From an uncultured Hyphomonadaceae bacterium (GTDB lineage Bacteria > Pseudomonadota > Alphaproteobacteria > Caulobacterales > Hyphomonadaceae), in NCBI GenBank assembly GCA_938084575.1, contig CALKFG010000007.1, positions 178,191 to 242,190 on the forward strand: a stretch of 64,000 bases of DNA, written 5' to 3'. The position numbers and the translations under genes are program-made. Of this stretch, positions 9,366 through 18,630 are shown piece after piece. The notes under the pieces are model-generated. The model was not told the DNA's origin and did not search any database. It was given only the letters and a program-made list of their open reading frames with translations. Numbering within the stretch: the first letter of the stretch is position 1; the number at the start of each line of letters is the position of its first letter.

Positions 9366-9767
9366 ATGTTATCTGGCATTTCCCTTATGGCCATCGCAAT
9401 TTCGGTCATGTTGTCGGCGGTGATCCGCCTGCTTCAGATCATGCAGCTGCACCAGAGAGTCGCGGCCGGGCTGACCGGCATTCGTGAACTTGCCGAACTG
9501 TCCGGCATCACCGAACCCCGCGATCTGCAGGATGTGTTCGGTCCCCCCGGCCTCAATCGGGTCTGGTCCCATCTGACCCTGATCGCGATCGCACGGAAAC
9601 GCCGCATGGCAGGTTATTTTATGACAGATCACCGGCTGCACTGGGCCTGCCTGGGGGTGGCGCCTGTTGCCATCCTCATCCCGCACTGGATCACCGAACT
9701 GTTTCTGATCATGGCGGCCCTGATCCAGGCGGGGGCGTGGCTGAGCGCCAGCCGCCTGCCCAAGTAG
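9366..9767 (+). CDS. Hypothetical membrane protein
   Basis: A 133-aa protein with one N-terminal hydrophobic helix (residues 1-22), a central soluble part, a basic patch ARKRR near residue 77 and two further hydrophobic stretches at about 90-128. No recognised domain. It lies 56 bases after the mesaconyl-CoA hydratase and 58 bases before dapF, all on the plus strand. No strong ribosome site is visible. Confidence 0.5.
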   Translation: MLSGISLMAIAISVMLSAVIRLLQIMQLHQRVAAGLTGIRELAELSGITEPRDLQDVFGPPGLNRVWSHLTLIAIARKRRMAGYFMTDHRLHWACLGVAPVAILIPHWITELFLIMAALIQAGAWLSASRLPK

Positions 9768-9825
9768 CGCCTTCCATTTCGGGCGCATCCGGCCTATTTG
9801 CAGGGTCTCTGACAGGGAGAGGCAG

Positions 9826-10635
9826 ATGCGGCTGTGGAAAATGAATGGCGCGGGAAACGCCTTCGCGATCATCGACGGCCGCACGCAACCCTTCCGGCCG
9901 GATGCCGACACATTGCGCGAGATTGCAACGGCTTTCGCCGCAGATCAGGTCATGGCGATCGAGCCTGATCCGCACGCGGACGTCTTTCTCAGGATCTGGA
10001 ATGCTGATGGCAGCGAGGTCAGCGCCTGTGGCAATGGCACGCGCGCGGTTGCTGACGTGCTGCTGACGGAAAGTGGACAACAGAAAGTCCGCATACGGAC
10101 CGCGGCAGATACGCTGACGGGCACGCGAACCGGCGACCGGCTCGTCACCGTGGATATGGGTCGTCCACGCCTGGGGTGGCAGGACATTCCCCTGTCTGAA
10201 AAGATGGATGTGCGCGGCATAGATGTCCGCATCGGGCCCCTCGACAATCCTTACCTTTCCCGGCCGGCCGTCGTGTCGATGGGCAATCCCCATGCGGTTT
10301 TCCTCGTCGACGATGTCGACCGGTACGATATCCCGGCCATCGGGCCCCTGGTCGAATGGCATCCCGCCTTTCCGGAGGGCACAAATGTTGGCTTTGCCCA
10401 GATTCTCGACCGACGCACCATACGCCTCCGGGTCTGGGAACGGGGCGCGGGCTTGACGCGGGCCTGCGGCACCGGGGCCTGCGCCGCGCTTGTCTGTGCC
10501 GCCAGAGCCGGCAAAACGGACCGCACAGCCCGTCTGATCCTGGATGGTGGAGAGCTGACCATTCACTGGGACGCGGAGACCGATCATGTCCTGATGACAG
10601 GGCCCGTCGAGCTTGAGCAGGTGGTCGACCTGTGA
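9826..10635 (+). CDS. dapF: Diaminopimelate epimerase
   Basis: DapF interconverts LL- and meso-diaminopimelate for lysine and peptidoglycan synthesis, without cofactor, using two cysteines as acid and base. Both are visible: C68 in SACGNGTRA and C214 in RACGTGACAA. The MNGAGNAF start (KMNGAGN) is the family N-terminus. At 269 aa it is normal. An AGGGAGAGG ribosome site precedes the ATG. It leads the dapF-mtaB-ftsY-cyclo-ligase string, an arrangement seen in part in other Alphaproteobacteria. Confidence 0.97.
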   Translation: MRLWKMNGAGNAFAIIDGRTQPFRPDADTLREIATAFAADQVMAIEPDPHADVFLRIWNADGSEVSACGNGTRAVADVLLTESGQQKVRIRTAADTLTGTRTGDRLVTVDMGRPRLGWQDIPLSEKMDVRGIDVRIGPLDNPYLSRPAVVSMGNPHAVFLVDDVDRYDIPAIGPLVEWHPAFPEGTNVGFAQILDRRTIRLRVWERGAGLTRACGTGACAALVCAARAGKTDRTARLILDGGELTIHWDAETDHVLMTGPVELEQVVDL

Positions 10636-10749
10636 CCCTTGCCGCAAGTGCGTCCGGTCATGGACGATCGGCCCCGGGACCGGCATCTCCCGCCCGCATG
10701 CGGCTTTTGCTTGATTTTCCACGCCATTCGGCCGATCTCAGCGGCCATC

Positions 10750-12030
10750 ATGGTCGATCCCAAGCCTCTTCCATCGCCCAGCGAGATCATCACACTGGGA
10801 TGTCGCCTCAACACCTATGAATCCGAGGTGATGCGTGACCATGCCAAGGCGTCCGGCCTGACCGGTGCCATTATCATCAACACCTGCGCCGTGACCCGCG
10901 AAGCCGTCCGGCAGGCCCGCCAGACGATCAGGCGGGCGGCCCGGGACCATCCCGGCGCGCCGCTGATCGTGACCGGGTGCGCCGCCCAGATCGATCCGCA
11001 GGCCTTCTCCGCCATGCCCGAGGTCAGCCGGGTGATTGGCAATCATGAAAAAATGCAGCGGGAGACCTGGGATCCGCACCGCCTGCTGGATGATCCGGAA
11101 AAAGTCCGCGTCAACGATATTCTGGCGGTCAAGGAGACCGCGGCGCACCTGATTGACGGTATGGACGGGCGCGCCCGCGCCTATATTCAGGTCCAGAACG
11201 GGTGCGACCATCGCTGCACGTTCTGTATCATTCCCTTCGGACGCGGAAATGCCCGGTCGGTGCCGGCCGGAGACGTTATACAGATGGTCCGGCGACTGGT
11301 CGATCGGGGACATTATGAAGTCGTGCTGACGGGGGTCGACCTGACCAGCTGGGGCTGCGACCTGCCGGGTCAGCCACCGCTGGGAAATCTGGTCCAGCGG
11401 ATCCTGAAGCTGGTGCCGGACCTGCCTCAGCTGCGCATATCCTCAATCGATGCCATTGAAATCGATGACGCGCTGGTCGAGGCCCTTTCGGACCCGCGTC
11501 TGGCGCCGTTTATGCACCTGTCCCTTCAGCATGGCGACAATCTGATCCTCAAGCGGATGAAACGCCGGCATAGCCGGGAACAGGCCATTTCGCTGTCGCA
11601 GCGGCTGCGGGCCGCGCGGCCTGGTCTGGCGCTTGGCGCGGATATCATTGCCGGGTTTCCGACCGAGACAGATGCCGCCTTTGAGCGCTGTATCGACCTG
11701 ATCGAGGACTGCCAGCTGTCCTTTCTGCACGTCTTCCCCTACAGCCCGCGGCCCGGCACACCCGCGGCCCGCATGCCGCAACTGCCACGCGACCTCGTCA
11801 AGACGCGGTCCGCGCGTCTTCGGGCCGCCGGCGCGCAGGCGCTGCAGCGCCATTTCGATCACCATGTCGGCACCCAGGCCGCCATGCTGGTCGAACAACC
11901 CTCGACCGGCCGGCTGCCGGACTTTTCGCCCGTGCGGCTGGCCACACCGTTTGCCGGCCAGACTGGACGCCCGATCCCGGTGCGGATAACCGGGCATGAC
12001 GGCAAGACACTGATCGGGATGCCCACATGA
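10750..12030 (+). CDS. mtaB: tRNA (N6-L-threonylcarbamoyladenosine(37)-C2)-methylthiotransferase
   Basis: MtaB is a radical-SAM methylthiotransferase that converts t6A37 to ms2t6A37 in ANN-decoding tRNAs. The N-terminal domain opens with ITLGCRLNTYESE; the radical-SAM triad is C152, C156 and C159 (CDHRCTFC); a TRAM-like tail follows. GCRLN rather than GCQMN separates it from MiaB, which is encoded at 41 kb. ATG 10750 gives the usual start; a TTG at 10639 would add 37 non-conserved residues. The stop overlaps the ftsY start by 4 bases. Confidence 0.93.
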   Translation: MVDPKPLPSPSEIITLGCRLNTYESEVMRDHAKASGLTGAIIINTCAVTREAVRQARQTIRRAARDHPGAPLIVTGCAAQIDPQAFSAMPEVSRVIGNHEKMQRETWDPHRLLDDPEKVRVNDILAVKETAAHLIDGMDGRARAYIQVQNGCDHRCTFCIIPFGRGNARSVPAGDVIQMVRRLVDRGHYEVVLTGVDLTSWGCDLPGQPPLGNLVQRILKLVPDLPQLRISSIDAIEIDDALVEALSDPRLAPFMHLSLQHGDNLILKRMKRRHSREQAISLSQRLRAARPGLALGADIIAGFPTETDAAFERCIDLIEDCQLSFLHVFPYSPRPGTPAARMPQLPRDLVKTRSARLRAAGAQALQRHFDHHVGTQAAMLVEQPSTGRLPDFSPVRLATPFAGQTGRPIPVRITGHDGKTLIGMPT

Positions 12031-13352
12031 TCCTCTGGTTTGGAAAGAAAAAGAAGAAGCAGGAGCTGCTCGAGGCAGGTGCCGCAATGGCTGAGCCCGA
12101 GCGCCTGGCCGAAGCCGCGCAGGACGCCCCTTCGCAGGCTGACCCCCTGCCGGAAGCGGATGCCGGTTCGGACACTCTGCGGCCAGGCGACCGCGGTCCG
12201 GCAGAGCACGCCGTTGAGTCCGCCCGCGACCCGTCTGCCCCCCGCGAGGCGCCCGCGCCGGTTCCGGCACAGACCCGCCTGGAGGCCGCGCCGGTTCCGG
12301 CACAGACCCGCTTGGAGGCCGCGCCGGTTCCGCCCCCGGCCGCACTGGAACCGGATATGCCGCGGGCGACGGAGACCCCGGCGGAACTCTCGGATCCCGT
12401 GGCCGGCGCCCAGCCCCCGGGATTTTTCAGTAAACTCTCACAGGGGCTGTCAAAGTCATCGTCCCGCATGGGCGAACGCCTCACCGGTCTGTTTTCGCGC
12501 CGAAAGCTTGATGACGACGCCCTGGAAGACCTCGAAGACCTTCTGCTGACTGCGGATATGGGGGGCAAAGTCGCCCGCCGGATCACCGAATCACTGGCAC
12601 GGTCACGATACGAAAAAGACGTCACTCAGGACGAGCTGAAGCAGGCCCTGGCCGACGAAATCGAAGCGATCATGGCGCCGCGCGAACAGATCGTTGATTT
12701 TTCGACCGGACCGCGGCCGCGCATCGTTCTGTTCGTTGGCGTCAACGGATCCGGCAAAACGACGACCATCGGCAAGGTCGCCTCCAAGCTCAAACTGCAG
12801 GGCGCCCGCGCCATACTCGTTGCCGGTGACACGTTCCGGGCGGCGGCCATTGAACAGCTCAAGGTCTGGGGTGACCGCGCCGGCATTCCCGTCATGTCAA
12901 AATCGACCGGTGCGGATGCCGCAGGTCTGGTTTATGAGGCCGTCGAGCACGCCCGCAGAGAAGACCTCGACCTGGTTCTGGTGGACACGGCGGGCCGACT
13001 GCAGAACAAAACCGAACTGATGTCGGAATTGGCCAAGATTGTGCGGGTCACACGCAAACTCGACCCTGACGCCCCACACGATGTCATCCTGGTCCTGGAT
13101 GCAACCGTTGGGCAAAATGCGATGAGCCAGGTCGAGGCGTTCCGCCACACGGCCGATGTCTCCGGCATCGTGATGACCAAGCTCGATGGTACCGCCAAAG
13201 GCGGCGTTCTGGTCGCGATCGCCGACGCACACGCCTTGCCGATCCATTTTGTCGGGGTCGGGGAAACCGCCGACGACCTTCAGCCCTTTTCGGCAAGAGC
13301 CTATGCCCGTGCCCTGGTGGGGCTGTCAGATGGTATCGAGCTGAAAAAATGA
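12027..13352 (+). CDS. ftsY: Signal recognition particle receptor FtsY
   Basis: FtsY is the GTPase receptor that docks SRP-ribosome complexes at the SecYEG translocon. After a variable acidic/proline-alanine N-terminal region (about 1-145) come the N domain (about 150-220) and the G domain with the P-loop GVNGSGKTTT from residue 238, DTAGR at 320 and TKLDGTAKGG at 384. The 441 aa include a 33-base tandem duplication in the N-terminal linker, giving APVPAQTRLEA twice. The first residues WFGKKKKKQ may form a membrane-contacting basic patch. It overlaps mtaB and the downstream cyclo-ligase by 4 bases each. Confidence 0.97.
   Translation: MILWFGKKKKKQELLEAGAAMAEPERLAEAAQDAPSQADPLPEADAGSDTLRPGDRGPAEHAVESARDPSAPREAPAPVPAQTRLEAAPVPAQTRLEAAPVPPPAALEPDMPRATETPAELSDPVAGAQPPGFFSKLSQGLSKSSSRMGERLTGLFSRRKLDDDALEDLEDLLLTADMGGKVARRITESLARSRYEKDVTQDELKQALADEIEAIMAPREQIVDFSTGPRPRIVLFVGVNGSGKTTTIGKVASKLKLQGARAILVAGDTFRAAAIEQLKVWGDRAGIPVMSKSTGADAAGLVYEAVEHARREDLDLVLVDTAGRLQNKTELMSELAKIVRVTRKLDPDAPHDVILVLDATVGQNAMSQVEAFRHTADVSGIVMTKLDGTAKGGVLVAIADAHALPIHFVGVGETADDLQPFSARAYARALVGLSDGIELKK
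12255..12332 (+). repeat. 33-bp tandem repeat, about 2.4 copies, within ftsY
   Basis: Copies at 12255-12287 and 12288-12320 differ at one base (CGCCTGGAG versus CGCTTGGAG), and a third copy is started at 12321-12332. The unit is in frame and encodes APVPAQTRLEA. The near identity points to a recent duplication in the disordered linker. Confidence 0.9.
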
Positions 13353-13933
13353 CTTCGCCTGACAAAGCCATGCTCAGAACCAGGCTCATACGCCGTCGAG
13401 CTACGCTGGCAGATGCCGATCCAAATGCCGGCCAGAGGCTTGCGGACCGGTTCCCGGTGAAACTGTTTGAACGGTTCGGCCCGATTGTTTCAGCATATCT
13501 GCCAATTGGCTCGGAAATCGACCCCACGCCCCTGATCATGAAGCTGGCCGGCCATGGCGCGCAGCTTGCCCTGCCCCGGCTCAATGAGTCGGGCGAGATG
13601 GCATTCCACAGCTGGGCACCGGGAGCCCCTCTCCAAAAGGGCCCTTTTGGTCTGCAACAACCCCTTGCGGAGACACCAAGGGTCCGTCCTGGACTTGTCC
13701 TTGCCCCCCTGCTCGGCTTTGACGCACGCGGCACGCGTCTGGGCTATGGAAAGGGATTCTATGACCGCACACTCAGCAAACTCCGGGACTCCGGACGGGT
13801 CTTTATTTGCGGCCTGGCCTTTGCCGATCAGGAATGTGTCGTCCTTCCTGCTGAATCCCACGATGTCGCACTGGACTGGGTCATCACAGAAACAGGCTCG
13901 CTGCCCCTTTTTCTCGGACGTGCGGCGCAATGA
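13349..13933 (+). CDS. 5-formyltetrahydrofolate cyclo-ligase family protein
   Basis: The 194-aa protein fits the FAU1/YgfA family, which converts 5-formyl-THF to 5,10-methenyl-THF using ATP. Visible family features are the basic N-terminus RTRLIRRR, the PIGSEIDP loop (about 50-57), and the GFDARGTRLGYGKGFYDR block (about 128-145). It starts with an ATGA overlap on the ftsY stop, so it is almost certainly cotranscribed. I looked for a neighbouring 6S RNA, often next to this gene in gammaproteobacteria; the 74 bases that follow are too short. Confidence 0.9.
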   Translation: MTSPDKAMLRTRLIRRRATLADADPNAGQRLADRFPVKLFERFGPIVSAYLPIGSEIDPTPLIMKLAGHGAQLALPRLNESGEMAFHSWAPGAPLQKGPFGLQQPLAETPRVRPGLVLAPLLGFDARGTRLGYGKGFYDRTLSKLRDSGRVFICGLAFADQECVVLPAESHDVALDWVITETGSLPLFLGRAAQ

Positions 13934-14007
13934 CCTTTCTGACCGACAAGATCGAATTGCCAAGGCTTTTGGTTTGAGCGAAGAAGTTTTCACGAAAGGT
14001 AGGTTTT

Positions 14008-15042
14008 ATGTCACTGAACAGACGCCCTCGTGCAATCACAATTGATGATGTCGCAGAAAAAGCGGGCGTTTCAGCCAAAACCGTGTCGCGGGTCCTGAAC
14101 AACGAACCGAATGTCAGGGCCGCGAAACGAAAAATCGTCATGGAGGCCAGCCAGGCCCTTGGCTATCGGCCGAACCCGGCGGCCCGCAGCCTCGCCGGCG
14201 CAAAATCTTTCCTGCTTGCCCATCTTCACGACAACCCGGTTCCGGAATATGTGGCGTCCGCGAATGAGGGCATTTATGCGGCCTGTCGCGCCTATGGCTA
14301 TTTCCTGCTGCCACAAAGGGTCGAACTCGATGCCGCGGACGGACTCGCCCGGCTCGACGCCTTTTTGCTGACGGCCCGTCCGGATGCGGTCATCCTGACC
14401 CCGCCCCTGTGCGATGATGTCAGGGTGACCGATACGCTGACCCGGGCCGGGATACCACATGCCAGCCTTTCGGCGGCACAAAACACCACCGCCGAACACG
14501 TCCTTCGCCATGATGAACACCGAGCAGCACGGGAACTCGTCGAATACCTTCTTCATCTCGGCCATACTGACATTGCGATGATCACCGGGCCAGAGGGGCA
14601 CAAGGCCGCCAGCACGCGCTATGACGGATATGTTGATGCCCTTCGGGGCAGTGGCCTCGAAGTCGCCTCCCCCCTCGTAGAACATGGTGACTACACGATG
14701 CGGTCCGGACTTGAAGCCGCTCAAAGATTGCTGGTCAAGACCCGAAAACCGACAGCGATCTTCGCTGCGAACGACGATATGGCCGTTGGTGCCCTGACCG
14801 CTGCGCTTGCCCTTGGACTGAGAATTCCAGAGGATATTTCCATTGCCGGTTATGATGACACGCGTCTGGCCTCGGCGGTTTGGCCCCCCCTCACAACCAT
14901 TCGCCAGCCAGTTTCGGAGATGGCGCGGCGGGCCGCAGAACGTCTGATACAGCCCGATGACTCTCAACCCCGCGAGGAAATTCTGGACTTCGAGCTTGTC
15001 GTGCGGGCGTCGACCGGACCGGTCACAAGGGAGCAAATATGA
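14008..15042 (+). CDS. LacI-family transcriptional regulator
   Basis: A 344-aa regulator with an N-terminal LacI helix-turn-helix (residues about 10-30, ITIDDVAEKAGVSAKTVSRVLN) and hinge AARSLAGAKS, followed by a periplasmic-binding-protein-like effector domain (about 63-335) with the typical TAIFAANDDMAVGAL and GYDDTRLASAVWPPLTTIRQP blocks. The stop overlaps the following dioxygenase gene by 4 bases, suggesting it controls its own operon (dioxygenase and M20 peptidase). The ligand is unknown; alphaproteobacterial members usually respond to sugars. Confidence 0.92.
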   Translation: MSLNRRPRAITIDDVAEKAGVSAKTVSRVLNNEPNVRAAKRKIVMEASQALGYRPNPAARSLAGAKSFLLAHLHDNPVPEYVASANEGIYAACRAYGYFLLPQRVELDAADGLARLDAFLLTARPDAVILTPPLCDDVRVTDTLTRAGIPHASLSAAQNTTAEHVLRHDEHRAARELVEYLLHLGHTDIAMITGPEGHKAASTRYDGYVDALRGSGLEVASPLVEHGDYTMRSGLEAAQRLLVKTRKPTAIFAANDDMAVGALTAALALGLRIPEDISIAGYDDTRLASAVWPPLTTIRQPVSEMARRAAERLIQPDDSQPREEILDFELVVRASTGPVTREQI

Positions 15043-15920
15043 TAGACACCGGCCCTTCTGCATGCCTTAACTCGCAAATGGACAACAGCATCACAATTCT
15101 CCCCATAGCTGGAGCCCTCGGCGCAGAAATTTCGGGCATCGACCTATCTCAGCCCCTTTCAAATGCAGGCTTCGACAAAGTCCACCAGGCCCTTTTGGAT
15201 CACCAGGTCATCTTCCTGCGTGATCAGCCCGGCCTCACCCCGGAAAAACAAAAAGCCTTTGCGCAAAGTTTCGGGACATTGAATGTCCACCCCTACGTGA
15301 CCGGAATGTCCGGGCACCCGGAATTGCTGGACATTATCAAGGAGCCGGACGACCTAACCAATTTCGGTGGCGGATGGCATTCGGATATGTCCTTTCAGGA
15401 AAAGCCTGCACTCGGATCGGTGCTGTATGCCCTTGATGTCCCCCCCTATGGCGGCGACACGCTGTTTGCCAGCCAGATCGCCGCCTATGAGGCTTTGTCC
15501 GATGGAATGAAGACCATGCTGGCCGGCCTCAGGGCCGTTCATTCGGCCAGCCAGGAATACAGTGCGCGCGGCACGTCAGCACAAGCCCGCCAATCAATGT
15601 CATCGACCACCGCAGAGGCCGCACCCGAATATGAGCATCCGGTGGTCCGGACACATCCGGAAACGGGCCGCAAAGGCCTGTACATCAATCCCGCTTTCAC
15701 ACTGCGTTTTGCCGGCATGACCCGCAAGGAAAGCCGGCCGCTCCTGTCCTTTCTCTTCGAGCACTCGCGCGAAGAGCGATTTACATGCCGATTCCGATGG
15801 AGCCGCCACGCTGTCGCCTTCTGGGACAATCGCTGTTGCTGGCATTATGCGTTGAATGACTATCCGGGCTATCGCCGCCACATGCGCCGAGCGACCATCA
15901 ATGGGGACCAGCCTTTCTGA
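15039..15920 (+). CDS. TauD/TfdA-family Fe(II)/2-oxoglutarate dioxygenase
   Basis: The 293-aa protein shows the TauD fold: the N-terminal GALGAEISGIDL, the iron-binding H114-x-D116 (GWHSDMSF), the distal H269 (CCWHYALNDY) and the 2-oxoglutarate-binding arginine in YRRHMRRATINGD. Such enzymes hydroxylate taurine, alkyl sulfates, aryloxyacids and others, so the substrate is not predictable. A good AAGGGAG site supports ATG 15039, which overlaps the LacI gene; an ATG at 15078 aligns with many homologues but has no ribosome site. An M20 peptidase follows 57 bases later. Confidence 0.88.
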   Translation: MIDTGPSACLNSQMDNSITILPIAGALGAEISGIDLSQPLSNAGFDKVHQALLDHQVIFLRDQPGLTPEKQKAFAQSFGTLNVHPYVTGMSGHPELLDIIKEPDDLTNFGGGWHSDMSFQEKPALGSVLYALDVPPYGGDTLFASQIAAYEALSDGMKTMLAGLRAVHSASQEYSARGTSAQARQSMSSTTAEAAPEYEHPVVRTHPETGRKGLYINPAFTLRFAGMTRKESRPLLSFLFEHSREERFTCRFRWSRHAVAFWDNRCCWHYALNDYPGYRRHMRRATINGDQPF

Positions 15921-15977
15921 ACCCAGCCCGACACACCAGAAAGATCCGGACCCGTAAAAGGATTGCAGGGATATAGG

Positions 15978-17474
15978 ATGATGAAGCGATTACTGTTTGG
16001 CGTGGGCGGCATTGTGGCGGTCCTCATAGCCTTTATCCTGATCCGGGCCTTCAATTATGGCGGGCAAGCCCCCGGTATACAGGTCATCGAGCTTAGTCCG
16101 CCTCCGGCCATTGATATTGACCGTGCCGCATACAATCTCGGCGAAGCCATTCGCTACCAGACGGTGACCGTTGCACGCGGCGACCCCCGCCCGGGCCAGG
16201 AAGGACCCTGGCTCGAGTTGCAGGCCTGGATGAAGACCACTTATCCCGATTTCCATCGCGTCGCGACACGAGAAACCGTGCCAGGTGGCCTGACCCTGCT
16301 TTATACTTGGGCCGGCACCGATAAGGACATGGCGCCCCTCCTGCTGATGGCACACCAGGACGTTGTTCCGGTCAATATCGGCACCGAAAGTGACTGGGAC
16401 GCGCCGCCCTTTGCGGGCGAAATCAAGGATGGCTATGTCTATGGACGCGGCGCCCTTGATGATAAGGGCTCGATGGTGGGTCTGTTCGAAGCTCTGAACG
16501 CCCTTGCGCTGGATGGTTTTCGGCCGCGGCGAACCATTCTTTTGATGCTCGGGCATGACGAGGAGGTTTCAGGATCTGGCGCGGCAGCGGGCGTCGACCT
16601 TTTGGCAAGCCGCCAGATCGTGCCGGAAATGGTTCTGGATGAGGGCTTCATGGCGGTCAATCCGAGCCCCTTAACCGGCAAACCCATGGCCTTTATCGGC
16701 GTTGCCGAGAAAGGTTATCTGAGCCTGAACCTGACCGTAAAGGCTGCCGGCGGGCATAGTTCAACGCCGCCTCGCGACAGTGCCACTGTGCGCATTGCGC
16801 GGGCTCTGGTGGCGCTGGATGACAACCAAATGCCGTCCAATCTCTCCGAGCCGCCGGTCTCCACCCTGTTTCGTGCCGCAGCTCCAGACCTACCCTTCCT
16901 GACCCGGCTGGCCCTGGCCAATCAATGGCTGTTTGGTGGCCTCGTAGAGTCCAGTATTTCCTCCGGGCCGGCCGGAAATGCCTTAATTCGAACCACTACA
17001 GCGCCCACCATGCTGACGGGATCCGCGAAAGAGAATGTCCTTGCTCAACGGGCCACAGCCATCGTCAATTTCCGCATCCATCCGAATGATACCGAGGAGG
17101 ATGTCCTCGACCATGCCCGGCGTTTGACGAACAACATCGAAGGGCTTGAGATCACTGTTGCAAATTCAGGCATCCGCGGCGCCGGGGCCTCTCCGGTCAG
17201 TCCGCTCGACAATCTGGCTTATGGTGTCCTGTCATCTGTCGCGCATGAATTGACTGACGGCGCGCCCGTTGTTCCCGGTCTCGTGCTCGGGGCAACGGAC
17301 AGCCGCTATGCAAATGCGCTGACCGACAATGTCTATCGCTTTATGCCGGCGCTGATGGAGGCCGAGGATCTGCGTGGATTCCATGGCACGAATGAACGCC
17401 TGACCGTCGAAAATGTCGGCCGTCTGGCCCGCGGCTACGCCCAGATTATTCTCGCAATGGATTCTGCTGATTAA
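15978..17474 (+). CDS. M20 family metallopeptidase, carboxypeptidase S-like, membrane-anchored
   Basis: A 498-aa protein with an N-terminal membrane helix (about 5-25) and then an M20 di-zinc peptidase. Metal ligands are visible as H126 and D128 (MAHQDVVPV), the bridging D161 (GRGALDDKGS) and E195-E196 (HDEEVSG). The long form and the SDWDAPPFAGEIKDGYVYGRGA phrase resemble carboxypeptidase S / N-acyl amino acid hydrolase (PM20D1-like) relatives. It probably acts outside or at the inner membrane on acylated amino acids or dipeptides (inference). It ends 5 bases before the convergent leuB stop. Confidence 0.9.
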   Translation: MMKRLLFGVGGIVAVLIAFILIRAFNYGGQAPGIQVIELSPPPAIDIDRAAYNLGEAIRYQTVTVARGDPRPGQEGPWLELQAWMKTTYPDFHRVATRETVPGGLTLLYTWAGTDKDMAPLLLMAHQDVVPVNIGTESDWDAPPFAGEIKDGYVYGRGALDDKGSMVGLFEALNALALDGFRPRRTILLMLGHDEEVSGSGAAAGVDLLASRQIVPEMVLDEGFMAVNPSPLTGKPMAFIGVAEKGYLSLNLTVKAAGGHSSTPPRDSATVRIARALVALDDNQMPSNLSEPPVSTLFRAAAPDLPFLTRLALANQWLFGGLVESSISSGPAGNALIRTTTAPTMLTGSAKENVLAQRATAIVNFRIHPNDTEEDVLDHARRLTNNIEGLEITVANSGIRGAGASPVSPLDNLAYGVLSSVAHELTDGAPVVPGLVLGATDSRYANALTDNVYRFMPALMEAEDLRGFHGTNERLTVENVGRLARGYAQIILAMDSAD

Positions 17475-17479
17475 GCCGC

Positions 17480-18535
17480 TCAGAGACAGTCCAGGATCGC
17501 ATCCGTCACAGCGACAGTTCCCAGATCACCACCCAAATCATGGGTGCGAGCCCCACCCTCCAGAGCCCGGCCGACCGCAGCAAAGAGCCTGTCGGCCAAA
17601 TCGGGTCGCCGCATTGACCACCGCAATGCCATCTCAAGCGACAGAATGGCGGCACAGGGATTGGCAATGCCTTGACCCGCAATATCCGGAGCCGACCCGT
17701 GCACAGGCTCATACAGACCGGGCGCCCCCTCAACGCTGAGACTCGCTGACGGCAACATACCGATTGATCCCGTCAGCATGGCCGCCGCATCTGACAACAG
17801 ATCGCCAAAAAGATTACCGGCAAGAATGACGTCAAACTGCTTGGGTTCGCGCACCAACTCCATGGCACAGGCATCCGCCAGAATGTGGTGCAGCTCGACG
17901 CCCTCTCCCTCGGCTTGATGCAGGGCCGTGACGGTCTCGCGCCAGAACAGGCCTGACTCCATCACGTTGGACTTCTCAGTTGAGCTGACCTTGCCGCGCC
18001 GACCGCGGGCAATTTCAAATGCAATACGGGCCACGCGCTTGACCTCGCCTGCTGTGTAGCGGGACGTCTCAAAACCGAAGCTCTTATCGCCGAGGCCGCG
18101 TTCGATCCCCCTGGGCTCTCCGAAATAAACCCCCGATGTCAGCTCCCTGACGATCATAATATCGAGCCCGTCAATGCGGTCACGTTTCAGCGAAGACGCG
18201 TCCACCAAAGCAGGAAAACAATAGGCCGGCCTCAAATTGGCGAAAACATCCATACCCTTGCGGATCTGAAGCAGGCCCATTTCAGGTCTCAGATTGCGCT
18301 CAACATTCGCCCATGCAGGGCCGCCAACAGCCCCCAGCAAAACAGCATCGCTTTGCTTCGCACGTACCAGCGTATCGACGCTCAACGGCACGCCGTCCGC
18401 GTCAAGCGACGCCCCGCCGATCAAGCCGGTCTCGAAGGCCAGTTCCGGCCACAGGTGTTCGGCAACCCTCCGGGCCTGCTCAATAACTTCCGGGCCGATA
18501 CCGTCACCGGGCAAAAGAAGAAGGGTTGGCGTCAT
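17480..18535 (-). CDS. leuB: 3-isopropylmalate dehydrogenase
   Basis: LeuB oxidatively decarboxylates 3-isopropylmalate to 2-oxoisocaproate with NAD, in leucine synthesis. The N-terminus LLLPGDGIGPEV, the substrate-binding LRPEMGLLQIRK segment and the NAD-binding GSAPDIAGQGIANP block are clear. Length 351 aa is normal. It is the last gene of the minus-strand leuC-VOC-leuD-leuB series, separated from leuD by 95 bases with no convincing terminator. Confidence 0.97.
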   Translation of the reverse strand: MTPTLLLLPGDGIGPEVIEQARRVAEHLWPELAFETGLIGGASLDADGVPLSVDTLVRAKQSDAVLLGAVGGPAWANVERNLRPEMGLLQIRKGMDVFANLRPAYCFPALVDASSLKRDRIDGLDIMIVRELTSGVYFGEPRGIERGLGDKSFGFETSRYTAGEVKRVARIAFEIARGRRGKVSSTEKSNVMESGLFWRETVTALHQAEGEGVELHHILADACAMELVREPKQFDVILAGNLFGDLLSDAAAMLTGSIGMLPSASLSVEGAPGLYEPVHGSAPDIAGQGIANPCAAILSLEMALRWSMRRPDLADRLFAAVGRALEGGARTHDLGGDLGTVAVTDAILDCL

Positions 18536-18630
18536 AGGAAGTCCTTGCGTAAGATTGGTCCATCCAGCTTTTTGTGCGGACCATCAATTTCATAAGCCCG
18601 AGGCGGTTTAAACGGCTGACCCGGCACCCG

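Noticed and set aside
13934..14007. 6S RNA gene next to the 5-formyl-THF cyclo-ligase.
   Set aside because: Only 74 bases separate it from the LacI gene, too short for 6S RNA, and no long hairpin is seen.
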